Assembly (NCBI GenBank): GCA_030704615.1
Contig: CM060734.1
Span: 35,666,042 to 35,730,041, forward strand
Direction of reading: 5' to 3'
Length of the DNA stretch: 64,000 nt
From: Takakia lepidozioides
Lineage: Eukaryota; Streptophyta; Takakiopsida; Takakiales; Takakiaceae
In this document: one piece after another, positions 32,668 through 43,969 of the stretch
Layout: the number at the start of each line of letters is the position of its first letter
How positions within the stretch are numbered: position 1 is the first letter of the stretch
Notes under the pieces: model-generated
Told to the model about the DNA's origin: nothing
The model's input: the letters and a program-made list of their open reading frames with translations, nothing else
The model's database searches: none
Translations under genes and position numbers: made by a program

Positions 32668-34055
32668 ATGGGAGCTCAAGCTGGTCCATCCCATGTGATT
32701 GGTCATAGAGATAGTGTGCATGACGATCTAGAGATCAGTGAGGAGCTTGGTGGTGCTAAGGATGTACATGAAGATGCAGCAATGTTGGCCTACCTTCGTA
32801 CTGGAGAGACAGCAGCCAGTGTGACTGCTAATGAGAGAGATCGGATCCTACAACGAGCCAAGAGGTTCAAGTGGGAGGGGACTCACTTACTCCGAGTATG
32901 GGAGGATGGATGAGTGAGGATTGTGCTTCATCCAACACAACGAGCGCGATTGGTACGCCATGCCCATGAGGAGTTGGGATATTTTGGGATGCGGCGCACT
33001 CATAGTTTGCTGCAAGGACAGTACTGGTGGTGGGGCATGCACACGGATGTGCAATAGTTAGTGGCAAGGTGCATGGTGTGTGATAGAGTGCGGGCTTCTT
33101 TCAATGCACTTACTCCACAATTGCATCCTTTATCCATTATGGGTTTGGGCTATCGTTGGAGTCTTGACTTCGCAGGCCCATTGCCACTGACGATTCGCCA
33201 TAACAAATATGTGTTGGTGATGGTGGAACATTTCTCCAAATGGATTGAATTGGTGGCATTGCCTGACAAGGCAAGTGAGGGGGCTGTGTATGCATTCTTA
33301 GATCGAGTGCTTAGCCAATTTGGTGCTCCAGCCGAGGTACTCACGGACCAGGGGAGAGAGTTCTTGGGGGAGTTTCAGGCTTTGTGTGAGCAAGCCTTGA
33401 TAGATCACCGCACTACTTCTCGGGATCATCCCGAGGCTGATGGCTTGGCCGAGAGGGTTGTGCAAACAGTCAAACGAGGCTTGCGCAAGTATGGCTTGCA
33501 GAAGGGACACTTGGGAGATTGGGACCTTCAGCTATCTTGGTTGGGCATGGGCTACAGGTTTAGCAAGCAAGCATCACTTGCCTCGTTTTCGCCTTATCTC
33601 CTTCTCTTTGGCCGAGAGCCAGATTTGCCTGCATCTATTCGCAGGGAGACTGCAGTAGTCCTCAACCTTGATAATCCGGATGTGTGGACACAAGCATGTG
33701 CCCAGTGGGCAGAGTTGTTCAAGAGAGTTATGCCTATGGCTTTTGAGAACCTTGCTATTGCCCAACACCGAGACACATTGAGGTACGCCACTATACGTGG
33801 AGAGGGATATCGGCCAGGTGTTCGGCATTTCCATCCTGGGGACTATGTGTATCTGCAGCAGACAGCACCTACGACCTTGGATGTCACAACAGGTCGTGTG
33901 ATTCTAAGGGTCCGGGAGGTGTTGCCTTCAGGAGTGTTGATTTTGGAGGGTCGAGATGGCATGGTATGGAAGGACTATGTGCGCAATTGTGCGCAATGTC
34001 ACCTTCCACATGTGGATGGGAGGATAGATCCCAACCTTGCAGTGGTACTTGCAGG
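32668..34055 (+). pseudogene. Integrase of the Ty3/gypsy element
   Basis: Same frame throughout. The HHCC zinc module (HEELGYFGMRRTHSLL, RCMVCDR) is interrupted by TGA at 32911 and TAG at 33056. The DDE core has Asp in WSLDFAGP, Asp in VLTDQGREFLGEF and Glu in HPEADGLAERVVQTVK. A C-terminal GPY/F-like region follows (HFHPGDYVYLQQ). Integrase inserts the cDNA into chromosomes. The core residues are intact. Confidence 0.9.
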
Positions 34056-34203
34056 GTTGCGTTGCATGCTATGTGGGCATGCTGGTGGTGCCGCGACCAT
34101 GTTGGTGTGTGACAAATGCTCAAGGGGGTGGCACATGGGATGCTTGACACCACCACTTGAGGAGGTTCTTAGTGGAGAATGGTTGTGTCCATGATGCCTT
34201 GGA
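34056..34203 (+). pseudogene. C-terminal PHD finger of the integrase
   Basis: Cys/His spacing follows a C4HC3 PHD finger: CMLCG, VCDKC, WHMGC, WLCP and a last Cys read just after a TGA at 34192-34194. PHD fingers read histone H3 tails, so this module could steer integration to chosen chromatin, much as chromodomains do in chromoviruses (family knowledge plus inference). The stop falls between the seventh and eighth ligands. Confidence 0.85.
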
Positions 34204-34328
34204 TAGAGGTAGTGGGGCATGACAGTGGTGAGGTTGACAAGTGATCCAAGGTCTAGCTAACGGGAGTTCAATGCCATGGACACCCAATTGAAGCCATGGA
34301 TTGCAGGAAGGCGAGTAACGATGGGGCT

Positions 34329-34690
34329 ATATTTATATTTTGTGTGTTGGGACTTCATTTGGTCTCACATGCCAAGTGAGGTGTCGAGCCTCACTTGGGA
34401 TATGGGGATAGGTTTTTCCCTTGTGAGGATGGAGGAGGCTCATCTTCTTGTAGTTGAGCCTCCATGAGCCTCTCTCACCTCCATAGCTCTAGGTATTGAG
34501 AGGGGGTGTGGTGAGGGCTTTGTAGGGTGGATTCCCTTAGCAAGGGTGCCCTTGGCTTGACTTAGTTTATGTGATTGAGTGGATTCATGAGTGGAGGGTT
34601 TCCATTATGTTCACTTTCATTATCATTGTGGTATAGCTTTCGAGGACAGTGTGCTTAGATTGTGTGGTGGACAGCGATATATGTTATGGC
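34329..34690 (+). repeat. Right long terminal repeat segment
   Basis: It matches 24319-24622 up to CATTATCA. Beyond that, TTGTGGTATAGCTTTCGAGG and GTGGTGGACAGCGAT resemble 50230-50295, a separate relic, so these bases also belong to the LTR family. It ends against transposase-like sequence near 34690. Confidence 0.65.
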
Positions 34691-34978
34691 ACGATGCTTA
34701 GGTGCACAACAGCCATTATGGTCGTTGGCGCATTTTGAAGTGTTTGAATTCTAGGGTGGATAGGGCAAGTGCAGTGCCAATTGCATGCTGTGTGTTGCAC
34801 AATTATTGTCAGATGTGGGGCATGCCTAAGCCAAGGAATGGTGGAATTAGAGACAATTTGGCAGATTTTCGTGGACAGATTGCCCATCCTAAGAAAAGGT
34901 GAAGCGGCAAAAGTAGGAGGCGAGATAATGAGAGAGAAACTGCACACACAATGGTTTATTGACAACCCATGCGAATAA
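34690..34978 (+). pseudogene. PIF/Harbinger-type transposase (or ALP1-like) C-terminal remnant
   Basis: HYGRWRILKCLNSRVDRAS, IACCVLHNYCQMWG and, after a shift near 34900, a helix ending HTQWFIDNPCE match the end of the DDE_4 superfamily (GRWR ... CC.LHN). No catalytic DDE core lies upstream because the LTR element's right end is there. Either the retrotransposon inserted into an older Harbinger copy or the junction is a deletion. Confidence 0.65.
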
Positions 34979-35021
34979 AATTGTTTGAATAGCAACCATG
35001 AATCCATACTTCATAAATTCT

Positions 35022-35345
35022 CGACATTCTACAACCCCAAATGTTAATGCAGGTCACAGTATGAAGAAAAACAAAGTACTTCAAGCTCCACCTCGGTTTT
35101 CTAGGAATAACTTCTTGTGTTCTTATTCAATTGATGTGAAACAACATCCCAGAGCTAGGGCATCAACCTAGCTTTCCAACAAGCCATCACACGCCCATAC
35201 TGCAAAACTTTTCAATATTCTACAACCCCAAATGTTAATGCAGGTCACAGTATGGAGAAATACAAAGTACTTCAAGTTCAAGCTACTTTTTTCTTGGCAT
35301 AACTTCATGTCTGTGCTCATTGTTACTAAACACACTCATAAACCA
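35022..35345. repeat. Two-copy direct repeat, 192-bp spacing
   Basis: TTCTACAACCCCAAATGTTA ATGCAGGTCACAGTATG occurs at 35026 and 35218, each followed by GAGAAA-type and AAAGTACTTCAAG wording and more weakly related sequence. No coding content. Confidence 0.75.
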
Positions 35346-35654
35346 CAACGAATTAAGCACATCAAGTGCTACCACCCACGGAGGATCCGCCTGAACCATC
35401 GTTTGGCTTTAACACATCTGCAAACAAAGCGGCCATGTGAAGGTGGGTTGGCCAACTCCCGACATGTTTGTTCGCTTTGAAGAATCTGCGAGGTGACTCT
35501 CTCGGTCATGGCCATCTTAAGCGTCTCCATCTCTTTGATCAATCCCCTCCCCAAACTCTTTTATGGCACTTGCAATGGTAGTTGAACCTCCAGACAAACG
35601 TCGTTTATTTGAATTTGGACGACCTTGCACATCTGGCAACTTCAAAAACAAAAT

Positions 35655-35960
35655 CTGCCTGTCAAAAGAAAGGCAATGAGAAAAAAATGCCTGTCACCGT
35701 GAAAGTTTAAAAAAAAAAAAAATCCTGTCAAAAGAAAGGCAAAAATTTCTGATAATTAGGGGTAATTTTATTACTAAGTCCACCTAGGAGAGGCTCACAA
35801 AGCCTGAAAGGTACAAATTATGAATAGAGAATCTGCCAGAGATTACTGATAGGTATTAGCAATTTTATTAGGAAGTCCACCTAGGAGAGGCTAAAAAAGG
35901 TACAAATTGTTAGTAGTTATTGTTCATCTTACTAGTAAGTCCACCTAGGGAGGCACTGCG
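35655..35960. repeat. Short interspersed repeats (CCTGTCAAAAGAAAGGC and AAGTCCACCTAGGAGAGGC)
   Basis: CCTGTCAAAAGAAAGGC occurs at about 35658 and 35727, with relatives near 36710 and 36770. AAGTCCACCTAGGAGAGGCT occurs at about 35777, 35874 and 35936, the last shortened. Both look like remnants of tandem duplication. Confidence 0.65.
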
Positions 35961-35964
35961 GGCT

Positions 35965-36185
35965 GCCCTTCTTTGTGTTTCAAAGCCTTAAATCTCTAGG
36001 CTCTCCCTTTTTGTAACGTGTGCGTGCTCCAGCCTCCATTCTTAGTGTTTTTTTTTTTCTTACAAAGGTGTTGAGTAGACGGATATTTGGCTCGAATCCA
36101 TTTTGGTTAATGTGGGCATGCACTTGCTTTCCCGTTTCTAGGTCTTTACTCTTGATACACCCTTGTAAAATGCACAATTAAGTAC
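35965..36185 (-). pseudogene. PPR fragment
   Basis: The minus strand reads CILQGCIKSKDLETGKQVHA, HINQNGFEPNIRLLNTF and then, after a run of T's in the plus strand (36049-36058), unrelated codons. It is the start of a PLS-type PPR protein. It is truncated and frameshifted. Confidence 0.75.
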
Positions 36186-37400
36186 TGGAGTCTGGCGGCC
36201 AAAATGAATTGCTGGTTCAAAACGTGTAGTGCTTATTTTACTTGTTCTCCCTTACACGGTGTACCCACAACCACAACAGTTCCAGAAAAATTCTTCTTGA
36301 GTCCCTCTCCTGTTTCAAATGCATCTGTTGTGGAGGAGGTGCCATATTCAAACAACTGCACCTAATTCGACACGGCCATCCTGCATGACTCAAAATCTTT
36401 ACTTACAAATTTACAATCAACTGGCATATTGTATTTCCTAGCTCATTGATAAGCCAAGAAAATATCTCTCAAAGAAGAGAGCTTGGGGCTACGTATGAAG
36501 AGGTTAAAAATGCTAAAGTCTTTTAGTTAGAGAATAAGTGGTACAAATGCTACATGTTCGGGTTGGAACCCATGAAAATAGTGAAGACAATACCATATGT
36601 ATTCACGGACTGGAGCATCACTAATTGTAGTTGTAAGAAGTTCACACTTTTCATTTTTTGTTTTAATTTCATATGACAAAATTGTGTGAAAGGTCAAAAA
36701 TCTGTCAACCTGTCATGTTAAAGGCATTTTCTCAAAGTTGTCTGTCACAGTGAAAGTAAAAAAGAAGAAAACCTGTCACAAAAAAGGTAGGGCTACCTGT
36801 TCAAAAAACAACACTGATGAGTCATGTGCGCACTGTAAGTGACAAGGACTCACCGCACTGATAGGGATATCCGCTCAGCTCGGTCACTCGGCTTTACAAG
36901 CCGGTACGCCAGATAAAATAAGATAAAAAACTTATCTCATGTTAAAATGAAAGTCGTTTTCACGTTAAAAAATGTTATAGCTTGCATGTTGTCCGCTGGG
37001 TCCCCCCGGGCTGATCCGCTGGCTGATTAGCCTTTGCCCGCACCCCCAGGTGACGTTGTCAAGAGCAGTCTCTATCTTGTTTGTTTGTTTCCCACTGGGC
37101 CCACAGCCACGCGGCGAGTCGGCTGAGTTTGTGTGTTTGGGAAGGATTGTGGGGGCAGATAGTTTGTGCAGATCCGACTTGACCCTGATTTAGCAGACCA
37201 GAGTGGCGGGAGCAGTGAGGCGGTGGTGGGCGAAGGGGCCATGTTGGTAGCTTCACATTTGATCGTGTGAGAAGAGAGTGTTGCGGGGGAGCAGCATTGC
37301 AGAGTTTCTATGGATAACCGACAGGTTGTGTTCGACTGGTGATCGTGGGTGTGTTTGAAGAACGGACATTGCTTAGGCTTGGTCTTGGGGGGACATCACA
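36186..37400. other. Intergenic and probable promoter/5' UTR of the RING gene
   Basis: No coding homology. The right part, 36960-37400, becomes G-rich and CpG-containing (CCCCGGGCTGATCC, GGGGGACATCACA) and leads into the ATG at 37401, so it probably includes promoter and 5' UTR. No clear TATA box was fixed. Confidence 0.35.
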
Positions 37401-39155
37401 ATGGGACGCACCACTCAAATTGCTCGCATGTCGACTGGGGGCCCAGTGGGGCGCAAGGAGATTACTTCCCGTCCCGTGACAGTAAGTAGGATATACCTCT
37501 CTCCTGATATGCCAGAGCTTTGGATTGTCTGAACAGGAACTTTTGTTCCATTCATTTAGACATTTCAGAGAAGAGGAGACCAGTTTGTGGTTGAATGCAA
37601 ATGTGGCACTCCCTAACAACTGTCGCAGGTAAACGCATTCTACCTGTATCTAGGATGTTGAGGATGACTCTTTTGCTTCCTCCCTGCGTCTAAATTTTTT
37701 CGTCTTTCATGTACATGGCCCACCCGTTGATTATTTGCTTAACTTTTCAATGCTTATGTGGGAGTCAGAATTCACCGTGGAAGTCAGATTGCAGACGTTT
37801 GACAGCAGTCCTGGAAAAAGCAAATAAGGTACACTCCTTCCTGACTCTTTCGTTCTCCATCAGCCCTATTCCTGCCCTCTTCACCGAGGTAACAGATTCA
37901 AGCTTGTTTTAATGTGGTTTGCGTACTGTGAATAATGATAGGAGGTGGACAATCTCAGAAAAACTAACAAGAAACTGCGAACCCACGTTAGGGGATTGTG
38001 GAGGATTCATAAGTCTCGGAGGGCCACTTGGATGAGGCTGCTCCGACAAGCCTCAAAAGTATGTTGCGCGCTCTCACTCTTCTTTTCCCTTGCAACAGTA
38101 TGAGAACGGCTAGAATTATCTAGAACTAAGCGGAATCTCGTTATGCGTTGTGGGACTTCGTCAGCCGTGTAAAGCTACAATTGCACTGGAATTTTGATCC
38201 GATGGCTCATATATCGTGTTGGGCCATATGCCCACAAGGCTAGCTCAAGCACAACTCAAAAAATTCAATAATGGGACCCAGCGTTTGAGCTCAGCCTCAG
38301 ACTCCAGTCTTACAGGACAACTTCATCGACAACGCAGTGATTTGCACAATGTAGTGTGTCCACCCTGTTCACATTTTCCTCTTTACTCACCAAACATTAT
38401 TCTCTGCATGACTTATCAGGGTTTGGTGGGTTTGACAGTCGGGTCGCTCAATCTTGGGGTTGAGAGGCAGATGGTGGGAGCATAGGTTTCTCAGGTTGCG
38501 CCATGCAAGCAGTGGATATGGAACTTCCTTTCTTTACCTCCTGCCCCTGCAGATAAGGGGGATACCACTCTAATACCCTGGCAGCATTTTCATCCGAAGA
38601 CCAAAAATGCTTGACCTTCACAAAGGGCTCAGCTTCGTGCAAGGATTTAGGCCCTGGTTTCGTTCATTTATCTGTTTTTGATATGGACTTTCCGCAGATG
38701 TTTTTGGGTATCTTTTTCTCCCCATTTTGTCTTTCCCTTCCTTGTATGTTACTCTAGCTTGAAGTTGGTATTTTGAAGGATTCTGTCCAACATTGTATCA
38801 ATATTCGCAGGTGCATGATCATCTTTTAAGACAGAATGTGAAGGTTGTGGCTGAACATGTAGAGGAGAAGGCGACGTGGGTGGAAGCATTGCAGGAGGCA
38901 ACAAAAGTGGCACAGGAATCAGGCTGTGTAGTGTGTTTCCAAGAGATTGGTGGGATAAAACCAAAGAAGGGATCCGTGACAAGGCAGGTTAAAAAACCCG
39001 ACATACGGAAAAGAGCATGTCTCATCCCATGCAATCATGCGAGTTTCTGTACTGACTGTGCTTCCAGGGAGTGGAAGACAAGTGGCAAGTGTCCCCTGTG
39101 CAACATTAAATTGACTAAAAAGCCCTTAACACTTCCGACTATGATCCATTTTTAA
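37401..39155 (+). CDS. RING-finger protein with a histone H3-like N-terminal tail
   Basis: Exon 1 (37401-37481) encodes GRTTQIARMSTGG after the initiator Met, then PVGRKEITSRPVT, ending at a GTAAGT donor. Later exons at 37769-37828 (LTAVLEKANK), 37942-38058 (EVDNLRKTNKKLRTHVRG) and 38811-39155 join in phase 0 with GT-AG borders. The middle is coiled coil. The end is a C3HC4 RING: CVVC near 38925, then CLIPCNHASFCTDC and CPLC, stopping at 39153-39155. RING proteins are usually E3 ubiquitin ligases. Exon 2 (about 37569-37628) is unsettled: the phase-0 reading has a TAA, so its border is wrong or the gene is damaged. The H3 resemblance is described in the findings. Confidence 0.75.
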
Positions 39156-39700
39156 CTCCTTTTGTCTGAGAGGAGGGCAAAAACAAAGACCAGCTTGGGC
39201 TTTTACGAAAGGTCACCTTCCCCCCTAATCCAAACCCTGCAAAACAAGTTTAGACAGATGGAATCAAAGCATTTGTAGGCAGAATTGCGGGGTTGCACCC
39301 TTATGTTCAATTAACGCCTGGAGACATACAAAAAGAGGCCGCATTGGCAGGTGTAGAAGCAACATAGGATTTAGCATTCGCGATTGTGTGCGGGGATCCA
39401 AGCTGGGTGACCATCATGCACATGCTGATTGGTATGGGTAGCCCAGGTTTGCTGCAAAAAAGGTGAACCAAAGCATCTCCTCTACATTGTTAACTATTTA
39501 CATTAGGATTCCATTCGATCTCTTTGAATGTTCAATTTTAGCCCCAATTTCGGGACTGCCAACTAGGTCTAGGATCTTTTGCACACTGTGCAAGCAGCGT
39601 ATGATACAGCCCACCCTCAGAATTGGGCAGTAGTCGCAAGACGAACTAGCTCTTAGCTACACCGGCTTGAGCCCCGGAGTCTTCTTCTGCATGCCGCTCC
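39156..39700. other. Convergent 3' intergenic spacer
   Basis: The space between the stop of the RING gene (+) and the stop of the hydrolase gene (-). It should hold both 3' UTRs. No other feature seen. Confidence 0.4.
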
Positions 39701-42700
39701 TCACCTAGCCAACATAAACTTGCCATCTTGCTCTATCTTGGACTCTAGTTCCGAGGGCTTGGCAACGCATTTGACAGGCAGAGTAGCGTTAGGGCTGGTG
39801 ATGACAGCCGACACATCGGAATGACGAAGTTGGCTCGTGTTGCTTGCGTTGCCCGCAGGGCACCGTTTGTTAAGCCATTGGATAATGTCCCTGAACACGA
39901 GGTCTATATTCTCGTCCGGCTCTCCGGAGGTCAAGCCGTGCCACATGCCTGGATAGAGTATTAGTTCCTTGTCAAAGCTGTTGGCTTTCTCATATAGCTC
40001 TTTACTACATTGTGGATCATTAACTTGGTCATCTTCTCCATGCACCACAAGAAATGGCAAGGTCACCTGTCAGATTCATATCCAATATGCAGTTAAAACA
40101 CGCTCTGCCTCACTCACTGGCGCAATCTTAAAATGATATTTCTCTCCTTATGTGAGGAAGTGTATCGCAAATAAGGATTGTGGACGCCAACAAGTCCGCG
40201 AGCAGATGCAAAAATGTTTCCATCGTCAACCAACAAGCTGGCTCATTGCTCATACCTCGTCAAGCCGTTTTTCGAGGTCCGAACTGACATCCAACAGCTC
40301 CGCTGCAGTCTTCAATCGTGGTCTGTCTTGGTAAATATAAGGATTTGCTCGAATCTGCCAGACACCCATTTCTCATTAGTTCTGATACACATGAGAGTAA
40401 TCCTCCAGATTTATCAATTGTACATCTTCGTAAGTCCAGATGCAAGCAGTCCCGTATTATCAACAAGGTTTCTGTTAGTAAGCACTAAAATTTGTCATTT
40501 CTTTGCAACCAACAGTGAAATTTGTACCTCTTCTCTTTTCAGAAGATCTTTGAACGCGCTATCGATCACGTTTTTGGTTGGAACTATTTTCCAGGTCGGA
40601 ATATAGTTCGCCAACTTCTTCAAAATGTTTACCACTATTGCAGGTGGCTTCAGCTTCTCAGATATCTGCAACACATGTGAAGATCAATCTTCCGTCCTTC
40701 GGCACCATCGGCTCCATATCTCAAATACTGACGCGTACGTAGACTCCAAGTATAACAGATCAGTACATAACCGTACCTTACACATGGGGGCAACCAGCAC
40801 TGCACCATTCCACTCATGTGGTTCTTTTCTATGGATACGGAGTGCCACTGCCCCGCCCATGGACTCTCCATACAGAAACCTGGCCTTGTTTTTGTACTCC
40901 TCTCTCTCTGCACAACATACATACACATGGACTTTACACATGAACGAGCTTCTTCAAGAGTGCACGTCTCCTTATCAACTTCGCTCAAGTGACAATATCC
41001 ATATGTTAGAACAACCGAAACTTGCAGCCGCATTAAATCCACTCCACGCAATTTAAATGACTCCACTGAAACTTTGTGAGAGGATCAAGGATTATGAGCC
41101 AGAGGAAAGTGGTTACCTCTCACATCTCTGAAAAAGCTTTGACAATCATCCACCAGGTTTTGAAAGTTTTCAATGTAACTCCATAGTCCCTCCGACTTCC
41201 CATGCCCCTCGTAGTCAATGCCAAACACTGCATAGCCTGCTTGCGCAAGCCGCACGCCCGTATCTGTGGCACAGTGCACGTATGTACATAAGTTACGAGG
41301 AATGGATACACATTTACTCAACCTAGTGCAGATTTGCAGGGTTTCATTGTAAAAAACTTGAAATCAAGGTCAATGTTAGAAGCTGTTTTCTGAACAAATT
41401 GTCGTTCACTCGCATAAGAACCTATACATGTCACCTTGATTTCGACGACCATCACCAATTTGTGAGGTTTTTCTCGATATCCGGGAACGAAAGTTCGTAC
41501 AACTATTCCACTTATGAATGTCGATAGGAAGCAAACGATCCTGCAGCAGCTTCTGAAATAGTCTAATGTACCTACGGGATGTTGGATTTCGTGGAAATTT
41601 TAGTTACCTTTCATGAATACACTCGTCTCCATGGAATATCCTGAATCCACAGACACAAACACATTATGTAAAAGACCAGTTGACATATATATACACACTC
41701 AACTCCATGATGATTTGTAGACTCTGAAGCTGGTAATTTAAAATCAGCTGACAGTCTACGTTTATGAATGTGGATTAATCACCACAAGCCTAACTGGTCA
41801 TCCCCCAGGGTCATCAAAACCCAAGAAAATACCGTGGCACAGGAACACGAGCGCCTTCAGTTCCTGACAAGCAGGAAGCCATCGACAGGTAAACAGCTTC
41901 ACGCCCCTTGAGTTCCGTATGAATTCCTGCAAAGTAAACTGTAATCTTAGTCCCATGATATCAGATCCATCTTACATGTACTAACTATCCATCACGAGTA
42001 AGATCTGTAATTCGAGTTCGTAGCCTGTATAATTCTAGTACGAAATTCTCAACATAGCATGAACATGTGTAAGCAGCACCCTCGGCTCGAAACTATGCAA
42101 ACATCCCTTTGTTCAAGTGCTGCTGTACAGCTGCAGATCGACACTGTGTAATGAGGTAACTTGGAATGTGATGGCTCGGCTCCATGACGCAGCATTATAA
42201 TGTCACGTAAGTGGTCTTACAACAATACGCTTCTGAGTGTGCCTGCTTTTGTCTCGAGAAGCTGTCACACTAGCCTAAGCACTAACTACTTGAGGCAGTT
42301 ATGCAAAGCCAGTTTCAATTTGCGCCGGGGACCATCCATAAAAGGTGGACCTAAAAGTTAAAAGTGGAACGCTCAAGATTGAGTAGGACTGAAACGTAAG
42401 GAAAATGCACATACCTCTCCATACTTGATTCCAGCAAAACTGTCTACCATTTCTTCATATTTCTGCACAAAACAAGTTCAAGGAACTCAGATCACTGGAC
42501 GTGTAGCTGAAGAGCTCGCTTTCGGATGCAGCGACAATTGTCAATGTCATCCACTGGACAGTGTCGACTCAACTTTACGATCTCTGCACACCAGATCTCA
42601 TTGCGGACCGCTGTGCCTCTCTCCTACACGCTCTTTACTCTTCTGTCAGCGCTGTAAGGTTCATTGTTTCATTCCTCTTCGTATTACAGCAGAACACAGG

Positions 42701-43118
42701 CCTCTGGGAAACAAGTAGGAAAACTCCCAGGGAAAGGGAGCTGCAACCATCTACTTACCGTCATATCTCCGGCAACCGGAATCGGCTTCTCTGTCTGTGC
42801 AACTGTCCCACGCCAATCTGTAGATCAGGATACGAAGAGAGATAATCGAGCAAAGAAGGCCTCGGCGAACTGCTAGAAACAGAATTCTACTAATATTGGT
42901 TTTCGACGTGAACACGCTAACTTATGTAGAACTCCTGGGCAGCACAACAAAGCAGCAAGCCATTGCAAGTCAACGGCTGAGGGGTGATGCGACTTTGCGG
43001 TGGCTGTGACACGGATACGAGTTATCTTGTTTGTGTTGTGCATGAACGCGAATAATTAGCACGAACCTCCAATCCTGGTCCGCAAAGCGAAGAAGACCGA
43101 CTTTTGAGTGACTTCCAT
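39701..43118 (-). CDS. Monoglyceride lipase-like alpha/beta hydrolase (MAGL/caffeoylshikimate esterase family), ten exons
   Basis: Exons on the minus strand: 43118-43067, 42817-42759, 42462-42415, 41926-41833, 41640-41608, 41263-41117, 40907-40777, 40665-40528, 40354-40256, 40066-39701. All borders are GT-AG and all phases agree, giving 388 residues, normal for the family. The order is EEFIRNSRGVKLFTCRWLP, FLCHGYSMETSVFM, GYAVFGIDYEGHGKSEGL, nucleophile elbow YGESMGGAVAL, a helical cap (SEKLKPPAIVVNILKKLANY), then the acid in FLVVHGEDDQV and His in PGMWHGLTSGEP. The Ser-Asp-His triad is complete. It hydrolyses monoacylglycerols or related esters, probably cytosolic or membrane-associated. Caffeoylshikimate esterase activity is an alternative that sequence alone cannot decide. 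No damage seen. Confidence 0.93.
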
Positions 43119-43160
43119 GACTGCATCACCCCTGATATATATACTCTACTCTTTCGGGAA
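43119..43160 (-). promoter_or_regulatory. TATA box of the hydrolase gene
   Basis: On the minus strand GAGTATATATATCAGG (complement of about 43130-43145) lies 15-30 bp before the ATG at 43118. The 5' UTR would be very short, so an alternative upstream start site may exist. Confidence 0.45.
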
Positions 43161-43969
43161 AGACCGCGCGGCGGCACTTGTCACATCACGCCGACGTCTG
43201 CTGCGAGGCCTTGGGCCGCAGACCTAGATGTTCCTACACACACTCTTCTCGACCTTCCAGAGCCGCCACCAGCACGACCATCCGTCCCTATCTTCTTCTC
43301 ATTGCTTTTTACTTTCTAATGTGGGGCAGCCACAAAGCTATTATTAACCCCTCAATCATCCGGGTTTGAATAAAGTAATTCAACCCTTGTACCTTTTTCT
43401 TTTTTTTCCTTTTTTTGTGACTTTGCTGGATGTTAAAATTCTAACTTGGTTCCTTATGCAATTTGGTTCCGACCTGTTCCAACTGGAAGCATGTCATTTG
43501 GATGATTCTTGCCACGTTTAGAGATTGAACAGGTCAGAGGCCACGTGGTGGGTGAGGAAACAGTTCATGTCACTTGGGGGTTATGCCAGATTTGGAGGCA
43601 GTCTATTTTTTGAGATGCCATATTATGGGAGGCACCTAAAAACACCTACCGTACAAAGCAGTAGGCTACTGGCATTTCCATCATTTGATAAAAAAACAAT
43701 GAGAGGGGAATACCCGCCTGCGCGACCGATCATCACTGATCAGGCCTCTTTATTATAGCGAGAGGAGACATAACCTGTGTCGTTAAGAACCGGGGCTGAT
43801 TTCTCTTCCTTAATATCATTTCATTGTACAGCGTAATAACCAGCCATCAGTACAAGGGCAATACCAAAAAGTATAATGCACGTGTCGATTATACTCTGTG
43901 GAACGCACACTTCCGACATTTCTGACGATGAAAGGAAAAAGAAATCATTCCATTTTTTTCATGCAGAGG
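43161..43969. other. Intergenic, no gene seen
   Basis: A T-rich tract at 43400-43425. No coding homology on either strand. Confidence 0.4.

Larger units (their letters stand above)
24319..34640 (+). mobile_element. Ty3/gypsy-type LTR retrotransposon encoding a cytosine DNA methyltransferase and a PHD finger
   Basis: Plus-strand order is left LTR, leader, gag with two CCHC knuckles, aspartic protease, DNA cytosine methyltransferase, reverse transcriptase, RNase H, integrase, PHD finger and right LTR. Integrase downstream of RT-RNase H defines the Ty3/gypsy order. Methyltransferases are not part of standard gypsy elements. I recall reports of retrotransposon-borne methyltransferases in the alga Klebsormidium and in dinoflagellates. 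The copy is dead: the frame changes near 27385, 28570, 29465, 30891 and 31550, there are at least nine in-frame stops, and an RT-RNase H deletion. LTR divergence agrees with an old insertion. Confidence 0.85.
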
